Shown: piece by piece, positions 1 through 5,075 of the stretch
Layout of the letters: each line of letters opens with the position of its first letter
Numbering within the stretch: the stretch's first letter is position 1
Notes under the pieces: generated by a model
What the model was told of the DNA's origin: nothing
Database searches by the model: none
The model's input: only the letters and a program-made list of their open reading frames with translations
Position numbers and translations under genes: made by a program
Origin: Terriglobia bacterium
GTDB taxonomy: Bacteria; Acidobacteriota; Terriglobia; UBA7540
Assembly (NCBI GenBank): GCA_030040295.1
Contig: JASHTZ010000458.1
Location: 1 to 5,075 of the forward strand
Reading direction: 5' to 3'
Length of the DNA: 5,075 bases

Positions 1-3
1 AAG

Positions 4-11
4 TCTCCTCT
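4..11 (-). promoter_or_regulatory. Possible ribosome binding site for a gene beyond the left edge
   Basis: The minus strand reads AGAGGAGA here, followed by CTT to the window edge. A start codon a few bases further on, outside the window, would have good spacing. This suggests another minus-strand gene about 100 bp after metH, possibly in the same transcript. The start itself is not visible, so this is tentative. Confidence 0.3.
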
Positions 12-98
12 GCCTGCAAATATCATGGACGGACACGACCGCAAATGGTTTCCGGCGCGCCGCGAAAATATTCGTGTGCGTATTCCTTACGCGGGTTC

Positions 99-3000
99 CT
101 AAAGGTCGGGATCGTAGTTTAAATTCGGCCGCAGCCAGCGCTCCACCTGGTCCAGCTCCATGCCCTTGCGGCGGTGGTAATCCTCCACCTGGTCGCGATC
201 GATCTTGCCCACGGCGAAATATTTTGCTTCCGGATGCGAAAAATAAAAGCCGCACACCGAAGCCGCCGGCGACATGGCGAAATTCTCCGTCAAGTGGATC
301 CCCGTGTTCTTCTCCGCGTCCAAAAGGCGGAAGAGATCGCGCTTCTCCGTGTGGTCGGGGCAGGCGGGGTATCCGGGGGCCGGCCGAATGCCGCGGTAGC
401 GCTCGTGAATCAAGTCGTCCTGCGTCAAATTCTCCTTCCGCCCGTAACCCCAGCACTCGCGCGCACGCTTGTGCATCAATTCGGCCAGCGCCTCCGCCAG
501 GCGGTCGGCGAGCGCCTTGGTCATGATGGAATTGTAGTCGTCGTGGTCGCGATCGAACCGCTCGAGCAGAGGCTCGATGTTGGCGCCGGCCGTCACGGCG
601 AAGGCGCCCAGATAATCCTCCAGGCCGGTTTCACCGGGCGCAATCAGGTCGGCGAGCGCCCAATTGTAGTGCCCCTCGGCCTTCTCCATCTGCTGTCGCA
701 GGGTGTGGAAGAACCCCGAAACCGACGATCGAGAAGCGTCGGCATAAATTTCAATGTCGTCTCCCACGCTCGCGGCAGGGAAGAATCCCATCACGGCGTT
801 TGCCGTGAGGAGTTTTCCCGAAACGATCCGGTCCAGCAACTTCTGCGCGTCATTCAGCAACTCGCGCGCCCTAGCGCCCACCGTGGCGTCGTCAAGAATT
901 TTGGGATACGTTCCGCGCAGCTCCCACGCCTGGAAAAACGGCGACCAATCGATGTAGGGGACGATTTCACCCAATGGAAATTCCGAAAACACCCGAACGC
1001 CCGTGAAGGCGGGCCGCGGCGGCCTGTACTCCTTCCAATCAATCGGAGGTTTGCGGCGGCGCGCTTCTTCCAGTGTCAGGAGTTTCTGGGCGGCGGGCTT
1101 GTGCGCAGCGCGCAATTTTTCCTGGTCGCGCAAGTTTTCCTTCTGGAAGGCGGGCCGCGTCTCGGGATTCTTGAGCTGGCTCACAATGCCCACGGCGCGC
1201 GACGCGTCCACCACATGCACCACCGGCTCGTGGAAGTGTGGAGCAATCTTCACGGCCGTGTGCACGCGGCTGGTGGTTGCGCCGCCGATGAGCAGAGGGA
1301 TCTTGAGCCCTTCACGCTCCATTTCCTTGGCCACGTGGACCATTTCGTCGAGCGAGGGAGTGATGAGCCCGCTCAGTCCCACCATGTCAGCATTCTGATC
1401 GCGCGCGGTTTTCAAAATTTTCTCGCACGGAACCATCACGCCCAGGTCAATGATCTCGTAATTGTTGCAGCCCAGCACCACGCCCACAATGTTTTTGCCG
1501 ATGTCGTGCACGTCGCCTTTCACCGTGGCCATCACGATGCGGCCTTCGGCGCGTGACTTGGCGCCGGCTTGCTTCTCCGCTTCCATGAAGGGAAGCAGAT
1601 AAGCCACGGCCTTCTTCATGACGCGAGCGCTCTTTACGACCTGGGGCAGAAACATTTTGCCCGAGCCGAACAGGTCGCCCACCACGCCCATGCCGTCCAT
1701 CAGCGGCCCTTCGATCACGCTCAGCGGGCGGACGAGCTTCTGCCGCGCCTCCTCCGTGTCCGCCTCAATGAAGTCGGTGATGCCCTTCACCAGGGCATGC
1801 TTCAAGCGCCCCTCCACGCTGCCCTTGCGCCATTCTTCTTCCTCCGCTTCCACACGTCCGCCCTGCTTCACCGATTCCGAAAACGCCAGCAGGCGCTCGG
1901 TGGCGTCCGCGCGTCGATTCAGCAGAACGTCTTCCACCAGCTCCAGCAGGTCGCGCGGCAATTCTTCGTAAACGGCAAGCTGGCCGGCGTTCACAATCCC
2001 CATATCCATGCCGGCGCGAATGGCGTGGTAGAGAAACGCCGAGTGCATCGCCTCGCGGATGGGATTGTTGCCGCGGAACGAAAACGAAATGTTGCTGACC
2101 CCGCCGCTCACCTTGCAGTGGGGAAGCGCGGCCTTGATTTGCCGCGTGGCCTCGATGTAGCTCACCGCGTAATTCCGGTGCTCTTCGATTCCAGTGGCCA
2201 CGGTGAGGACGTTCGGGTCGAAAACAATGTCGCAAGGGTCCACGCCCACTTCTTCGGTAAGAATGCGGTAGGCGCGCGTGCAGATTTCCACGCGCCGCTC
2301 CGTGGTGTCGGCCTGGCCGGTTTCGTCAAACGCCATCACCACCATGCCGGCGCCGTAGCGCTTGACAAGCCGCGCACGCTCCTTGAAGACCTCTTCGCCT
2401 TCTTTCAGGCTGAGCGAGTTAACGATGCCCTTGCCCTGAATACACTTCAGCCCGGCCTCGATGACGCTCCACTTGGAGCTGTCGATCATGATGGGCACAC
2501 GCGCAATATCCGGCTCCGAAGCGATGAAGTTCAGGAACGTGGTCATGGCCTGCTCGGAATCGAGCATGGCTTCGTCCATGTTCACGTCAATGATCTGCGC
2601 GCCGCCCACCACCTGCTGCTTGGCAACGCTCAAGCCTTCTTCAAACTGCCCGCCCAGAATCAATTTGGCGAATTTGGGCGAGCCCGTAACGTTGGTGCGC
2701 TCGCCGATGTTCACAAAGTTGGTTTCCGGCCGAATCACCAGCGGTTCCAGCCCGCTGAAGCGCGAAAAGCGCTCGACTTTGGGCGGCACGCGGGGAGGGA
2801 AGTCCTTCACCGCCTCGGCAATCGCCCGAATGTGCGCGGGAGTTGACCCGCAGCACCCTCCCACGATGTTCACGAAGCCGCTCGAGGCGAAATCTCGCAA
2901 CTGTTCCGCCATGATTTCCGGAGTCTGGTCAAATCCACCGAAGGCGTTGGGCAGACCGGCGTTGGGATAGCAGCTCGTGAAAATCGGCGCGAGGCGCGAA

Positions 3001-3788
3001 AGTTCCTCGATGTGCGGCCTCATCTGTTTCGCCCCGAGCGAGCAATTGATTCCCACGCTCAGCAGCGGCGCGTGGGAAACGGAGTTCCAGAACGCTTCGA
3101 TGGTCTGCCCGGAAAGCGTGCGGCCGCTCAGGTCAATGATGGTTACAGAGGCCATGAGCGGCAGGCGCTTGCCCGTATCCTCAAAGAATTGCTGCGCGGC
3201 GAAGAGCGCGGCCTTGCCATTGAGCGTGTCAAAAATCGTTTCCACCAGGATCAGGTCCACTCCGCCGTCTACTAACCCGCGGATTTGCTCGTAGTAAGCG
3301 TCGCGCAATTGGTCGAAGGTCACAGCTCGCGCAGCCGGGCTGGAAATATCCTGCGAGGCCGATGCCGTGCGGCTGGTGGGGCCCAACGAGCCCGCTACCC
3401 AGCATTGCCGCCTGGGATTTTCCGCCATGAACGTGTCCGCGGCGCGACGAGCTACCTGCGCTCCGGCACGATTCAGGTCAAGGATGCGGCCTTCAAGACC
3501 GTAATCCTTCATGGAGATGGCTGTGGAATTGAAAGTATTGGTTTCAATGATGTCCGCGCCCGCAACGAGGTATTGCCGGTGGATCGCCTCAATGATAGCC
3601 GGTTGCGTGATGTTCAGGACATCGTTGCACTGATGCAGGTCACGCGGGTGACGGGCAAATTCCTTGCCGCGAAATTCGACCTCGCTCAGCTTGTGAGTTT
3701 GGATCATCGTTCCCATGGCGCCGTCGATGACCACGGTCCGGCTTTCGAGCGCCGCCACGAGCGAATGGGAGGTGGGACTTTCGTCCAT
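99..3788 (-). CDS. metH: Cobalamin-dependent methionine synthase (5-methyltetrahydrofolate--homocysteine methyltransferase), full length
   Basis: Cytoplasmic enzyme that moves the methyl group of 5-methyltetrahydrofolate via cob(I)alamin to homocysteine, giving methionine and tetrahydrofolate. The 1229 residues match the usual length (E. coli about 1227) and show all modules. The homocysteine-binding domain (about 10-330) has DGAMGTM at 22-28 and zinc ligands Cys249 and Cys312-Cys313. The pterin-binding domain (about 355-625) has NIGERTNVTGS at 360-370 and SGGVSNISFSFRGNNP at 561-576. The cobalamin cap is about 650-745. The B12 domain (about 748-875) has DVHDIGKN at 759-766, with His761 as lower axial ligand, Asp759 and Ser812 completing the relay. 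The AdoMet reactivation domain (about 900-1225) has Asp947 and RPAPGYPACPDHTEK at 1135-1149. Cofactor-residue numbering is E. coli's shifted by one or two. The ATG at 3788 is the only canonical start before the DGAMGTM motif except an internal GTG at codon 11 with no ribosome site; an in-frame TAG lies 21 bases upstream. No frameshift is seen. Identity is near certain. Confidence 0.98.
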   Translation of the reverse strand: MDESPTSHSLVAALESRTVVIDGAMGTMIQTHKLSEVEFRGKEFARHPRDLHQCNDVLNITQPAIIEAIHRQYLVAGADIIETNTFNSTAISMKDYGLEGRILDLNRAGAQVARRAADTFMAENPRRQCWVAGSLGPTSRTASASQDISSPAARAVTFDQLRDAYYEQIRGLVDGGVDLILVETIFDTLNGKAALFAAQQFFEDTGKRLPLMASVTIIDLSGRTLSGQTIEAFWNSVSHAPLLSVGINCSLGAKQMRPHIEELSRLAPIFTSCYPNAGLPNAFGGFDQTPEIMAEQLRDFASSGFVNIVGGCCGSTPAHIRAIAEAVKDFPPRVPPKVERFSRFSGLEPLVIRPETNFVNIGERTNVTGSPKFAKLILGGQFEEGLSVAKQQVVGGAQIIDVNMDEAMLDSEQAMTTFLNFIASEPDIARVPIMIDSSKWSVIEAGLKCIQGKGIVNSLSLKEGEEVFKERARLVKRYGAGMVVMAFDETGQADTTERRVEICTRAYRILTEEVGVDPCDIVFDPNVLTVATGIEEHRNYAVSYIEATRQIKAALPHCKVSGGVSNISFSFRGNNPIREAMHSAFLYHAIRAGMDMGIVNAGQLAVYEELPRDLLELVEDVLLNRRADATERLLAFSESVKQGGRVEAEEEEWRKGSVEGRLKHALVKGITDFIEADTEEARQKLVRPLSVIEGPLMDGMGVVGDLFGSGKMFLPQVVKSARVMKKAVAYLLPFMEAEKQAGAKSRAEGRIVMATVKGDVHDIGKNIVGVVLGCNNYEIIDLGVMVPCEKILKTARDQNADMVGLSGLITPSLDEMVHVAKEMEREGLKIPLLIGGATTSRVHTAVKIAPHFHEPVVHVVDASRAVGIVSQLKNPETRPAFQKENLRDQEKLRAAHKPAAQKLLTLEEARRRKPPIDWKEYRPPRPAFTGVRVFSEFPLGEIVPYIDWSPFFQAWELRGTYPKILDDATVGARARELLNDAQKLLDRIVSGKLLTANAVMGFFPAASVGDDIEIYADASRSSVSGFFHTLRQQMEKAEGHYNWALADLIAPGETGLEDYLGAFAVTAGANIEPLLERFDRDHDDYNSIMTKALADRLAEALAELMHKRARECWGYGRKENLTQDDLIHERYRGIRPAPGYPACPDHTEKRDLFRLLDAEKNTGIHLTENFAMSPAASVCGFYFSHPEAKYFAVGKIDRDQVEDYHRRKGMELDQVERWLRPNLNYDPDL

Positions 3789-3794
3789 AATCTT

Positions 3795-3812
3795 GAAGGA
3801 TGCTTCCTCCTA
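3795..3812 (-). promoter_or_regulatory. metH Shine-Dalgarno inside a potential hairpin
   Basis: On the minus strand the metH leader reads TAGGAGGAAGCATCCTTC and then AAGATT before the ATG. AGGAGG (3806-3811) is a strong anti-16S match but sits 17 bases from the start codon, much more than the usual 5-10. GGAGGA (3805-3810) can pair with TCCTTC (3795-3800) around an AGCA tetraloop, giving six pairs with one G-U. The fold would hide the ribosome site and end six bases before the ATG. The sequence and pairing are seen directly; a role in translational control is inference. The TAG at 3810-3812 also closes the metH reading frame upstream. Confidence 0.5.
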
Positions 3813-4026
3813 CGCTACCGGTTCGATGTGCCCGGCAAACGCTTTCATTTCTGGCAAGTGCAGGGGCTGTTTCATCGTCGCATTTCAGCCTTGAACTTCA
3901 TAGTACCATGCCTATCCAAATTGGACACCGGCAACCATCGCGCGCATCATGATAAATTTGGCCTGGACGATCGCGCTTATGCTAACAGTGGCCGTCTCCG
4001 TGCGGTCTAAGGCTTTATTTAACCAC

Positions 4027-4057
4027 CTGTCTTTTCATATACATCGTGGGTTTCTCG
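4027..4057. repeat. Repeat copy 1 (degenerate)
   Basis: It matches copy 3 at about 20 of 31 positions. TTTTCAT and ACATCG are kept, as is GGTT inside GTGGGTTT. The last five bases do not match, so its right end is uncertain. This is the copy closest to the metH start, about 240 bp upstream. Confidence 0.6.
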
Positions 4058-4067
4058 AAATAAGTGT

Positions 4068-4098
4068 CTTTGTTATCATCAACATCGTAGGTTCAATC
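4068..4098. repeat. Repeat copy 2 (well conserved)
   Basis: It differs from copy 3 only at repeat positions 8 (A for T) and 21 (T for C). The match stops sharply at both ends, which defines the unit as about 31 bp. Only 10 bp separate it from copy 1 and 20 bp from copy 3. Confidence 0.8.
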
Positions 4099-4118
4099 AA
4101 AACCCAAAAAAAATTGCG

Positions 4119-4149
4119 CTTTGTTTTCATCAACATCGCAGGTTCAATC
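4119..4149. repeat. Repeat copy 3 (well conserved)
   Basis: It is 29/31 identical to copy 2 and carries GCAGG where the other copies have GTAGG or GTGGG. The 20-bp interval before it contains a run of eight A (4106-4113), read as eight T on the metH strand. Confidence 0.8.
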
Positions 4150-4250
4150 TTCATTTTTTGATTCCCCGCGCCGAACATGCCGAAATAGCTAACCCCTTAA
4201 ATATCAGATGGATACGATTCTGACATTTTGTCCATTCAGCCTTCAACCGC

Positions 4251-4281
4251 TTTTGTTTTCAAGTATATCGTAGGTTCAGCG
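4251..4281. repeat. Repeat copy 4 (degenerate, distant)
   Basis: It matches copy 3 at 22 of 31 positions. TTTGTTTTCA and ATCGTAGGTTCA are intact, while the middle reads AGTAT instead of TCAAC, and the final three bases diverge. It lies 101 bp past copy 3, and I found no convincing copy in between. Confidence 0.65.
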
Positions 4282-4283
4282 GT

Positions 4284-4299
4284 GCTTAGCGAATTAAGC
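4284..4299. other. Small stem-loop beside repeat copy 4
   Basis: GCTTA (4284-4288) and TAAGC (4295-4299) form a five-pair stem with a six-base loop, starting three bases after repeat copy 4. It is short and may be chance; its position beside the repeat is the only reason to record it. Confidence 0.25.
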
Positions 4300-4358
4300 C
4301 TTGGTTCTCGCATGTAGCCCTTTGATCCCATCGTAACCACCGATTGTGCGACTTGGAC

Positions 4359-4381
4359 GGCATTTTCGGCCAAAAATCGCC
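4359..4381. other. Imperfect hairpin in the intergenic region
   Basis: GGCATTTT (4359-4366) can pair with AAAAT plus GCC (4373-4377 and 4379-4381), giving eight pairs with a single bulged C at 4378 and a six-base loop, CGGCCA. No T-run follows on either strand, so a terminator role is not well supported. Confidence 0.3.
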
Positions 4382-4420
4382 CCTTCCAGAATCCGACGAT
4401 CGACTATCCGAAGATGTTAA

Positions 4421-4453
4421 CCGATGAGTAAATCATTGTCAAGTGGTCATCGG
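4421..4453. repeat. Perfect 7-bp inverted repeat with 19-bp loop
   Basis: CCGATGA at 4421-4427 is the exact reverse complement of TCATCGG at 4447-4453. It lies 74 bp past the stop of the CocE-like gene. There is no T-run on the minus-strand side, so it is not a classic terminator. A transcript-end stem or an operator is possible, and chance is also possible. Confidence 0.35.
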
Positions 4454-4526
4454 AGCATTTAACCCCGAAGCGCCGGCAAAAAGTGTGGATGGCAGTGCGC
4501 GGCGATGGGGAGCAGCCAACCTTAGG

Positions 4527-5075
4527 TCACTGCCCGCTCGAGCCTGCGGGAATAATCGGCAAAATGATCTGTGAAGGCCGCGGGCCATCGTGGTAAACGG
4601 TGTTCACGGCGATGGCCCAGCGACGATTATTGTTCAGCGGCTCGCCGGTGTTGGGATTCACATCGAAGCGGGGAAAGTTGCTGCTGGAAATATCCAACCG
4701 AATGCGGTGGCCCCTTTGAAAGAGCAGCGAGGTGGGGTACATCTCGATGGTGAAGGGATAGACTTCGCCGGGAGTCATCATCGTCGCGTGCTCAAGCGAG
4801 TTGCGGTAGCGCGCGCGGACGATGCTGTCGCCGATATTCAAATCGACACCGGCGGGGAAGTCGTGATTGGGGGGATAGACGTCGATGAGTTTGGCGGTGA
4901 AATCGGTGTCGGGAGCAGTGGAGGATGCCCAGAGCTTGACGATGAGGCGGCCTGTGACCTCCACATCCTGCTGCAAGGGCGCGGTTTGAAACACCAGAAC
5001 ATCGTTGCGCGCCGAGAGCGGCAGGTTGTCATCACAAGTCCAGATGCTCATGCTGCAACGCTGGTCCTGGGCGCC
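4527..5075 (-). CDS. CocE/NonD family hydrolase (X-Pro dipeptidyl-peptidase S15-like), C-terminal part only
   Basis: The last 182 residues and TGA stop of a gene whose 5' end lies beyond the right edge; the frame stays open through the ATG at 5051 to the edge, so that methionine is internal. The visible part is the C-terminal jelly-roll domain typical of X-Pro dipeptidyl-peptidase/CocE proteins. It begins with GAQDQR, then has DVLVFQTAPL (visible residues 25-34), EVTG, the hallmark APDTDFTAKLIDVYPP (54-69), LNIGDSIVRARYR (79-91), GHRIRLDISSSNFPRF (122-137) followed by DVNPNTGEP, and a final strand with ILPIIP. Family members are alpha/beta serine hydrolases acting on peptides, acyl esters or beta-lactam-like substrates, and many are exported. 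The Ser-Asp-His triad and any signal peptide fall outside the window, so substrate and location cannot be judged. It shares strand with metH but is 738 bp upstream, so co-transcription is unlikely. Confidence 0.93.
   Translation of the reverse strand, partial: GAQDQRCSMSIWTCDDNLPLSARNDVLVFQTAPLQQDVEVTGRLIVKLWASSTAPDTDFTAKLIDVYPPNHDFPAGVDLNIGDSIVRARYRNSLEHATMMTPGEVYPFTIEMYPTSLLFQRGHRIRLDISSSNFPRFDVNPNTGEPLNNNRRWAIAVNTVYHDGPRPSQIILPIIPAGSSGQ

Larger units (their letters stand above)
4027..4281. repeat. Cluster of four degenerate 31-bp direct repeats
   Basis: Four same-orientation copies of a 31-bp unit start at 4027, 4068, 4119 and 4251. The plus-strand pattern is CTTTGTTTTCAT, then CAACATCGTAGG, then TTCAATC; the best-kept core is ATCGTAGGTT. 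The two middle copies agree at 29 of 31 positions and the outer two are worn (about 20-22 of 31 against the third copy). Copy-to-copy distances are 41, 51 and 132 bp, leaving intervals of 10, 20 and 101 bp of unrelated sequence. The unit has no clear internal dyad. The segment 4021-4260 is about 39% GC by hand count. Spacing is too short and irregular for an ordinary CRISPR array. Function is unknown; binding sites for a protein or a dispersed intergenic repeat family are possible. Confidence 0.8.
3813..4526. other. Long intergenic region without a supported gene
   Basis: This gap separates the CocE-like gene from metH on the same strand. From 3813 to about 4020 it is the presumed metH leader/promoter side, of moderate GC, with no promoter I can place with confidence. 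From 4027 to 4281 it holds the direct-repeat cluster. From 4282 to 4526 it holds weak inverted repeats. Short open frames exist on both strands, but none has a ribosome site or a recognisable protein. No intrinsic terminator with a clear GC stem and T-run is visible after the CocE-like gene. I saw no tRNA, cobalamin riboswitch or SAM riboswitch. Confidence 0.7.

Noticed and set aside
52..66. GC-rich palindrome CGGCGCGCCG after the metH stop as a terminator
   Set aside because: It is a self-complementary block with no adequate loop and no following T-run.
174..2846. Long plus-strand open frames opposite metH (about 460 and 425 codons)
   Set aside because: They are antisense shadows of a highly conserved GC-rich gene, give low-complexity His/Arg/Ala-rich proteins, and match no family I recognise.
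3929..3936. SAM riboswitch, prompted by GGCAACC
   Set aside because: The word is on the plus strand, pointing away from metH, and the other conserved SAM-I elements are missing.
3841..4020. Cobalamin riboswitch upstream of metH, prompted by GCCACTG and CCGGTG-like words on the minus strand
   Set aside because: The words occur in the wrong order for a cobalamin aptamer, and the B12-box consensus ending in ACCTGCC is absent.
4085..4098. tRNA T-arm or tRNA-derived attachment remnants, because the repeats contain GTAGGTTCAATC
   Set aside because: The bases after the GGTTCAA match do not pair back to close a T-stem, there is no CCA or acceptor stem, and the conservation extends upstream into sequence unlike a tRNA.
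4106..4140. Intrinsic terminator on the minus strand, from the eight-T run after repeat copy 3
   Set aside because: Only a four-base pair arm (TGCG/CGCA) with an 18-base loop precedes the T-run, which is too weak a stem.
3949..4161. 70-residue plus-strand open frame with hydrophobic ends
   Set aside because: It has no ribosome site and runs through the repeats. Copies 2 and 3 read as FVIINIVGSI and FVFINIAGSI only because their 51-bp spacing happens to be a multiple of three; copy 1 is out of frame.
3884..4247. Near-identical 13-mers TTCAGCCTTGAAC (3884) and TTCAGCCTTCAAC (4235)
   Set aside because: One 12/13 match in a gap of this size can easily be chance, and the flanks do not match.
4027..4281. 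CRISPR array
   Set aside because: The intervals between repeats are 10, 20 and 101 bp, the outer copies are strongly degenerate, and no cas genes are visible in the window.
4320..4341. Possible fifth repeat copy (CTTTG followed by CATCGTAACC)
   Set aside because: It would need a six-base deletion and lacks the GGTT core, so the similarity is too weak.

Overview
The window looks like chromosomal DNA from a free-living bacterium with roughly 60% GC in its coding regions. It holds one complete gene and the 3' part of a second, both on the minus strand, separated by an unusually long AT-rich non-coding gap. The organism cannot be fixed from this window. The style of both proteins would fit an Acidobacteriota or Verrucomicrobiota member, but that is an impression, not a demonstration.

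Layout from left to right. Positions 1-98 are the short stretch downstream of metH, with a possible Shine-Dalgarno sequence at the very edge for a further minus-strand gene outside the window. Positions 99-3788 (minus) are an intact 1229-residue cobalamin-dependent methionine synthase (metH) with all four modules and the expected zinc, cobalamin and AdoMet residues. Positions 3789-4526 (738 bp) contain no convincing gene. They hold the metH leader, with a strong Shine-Dalgarno that can fold into a hairpin just before the start codon. They also hold a cluster of four irregularly spaced direct repeats of about 31 bp (4027-4281) in a segment of about 39% GC, and a few weak hairpins. Positions 4527-5075 (minus) encode the last 182 residues of a CocE/NonD-family (X-Pro dipeptidyl-peptidase S15-like) hydrolase. 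Its catalytic domain lies beyond the right edge.

The two genes have no obvious metabolic link. MetH makes methionine from homocysteine and regenerates tetrahydrofolate; the CocE-like protein is a peptidase or esterase. The large gap suggests that metH is transcribed from its own promoter. I see no cobalamin or SAM riboswitch in the gap. The repeat cluster is the only element here that ordinary annotation does not explain.
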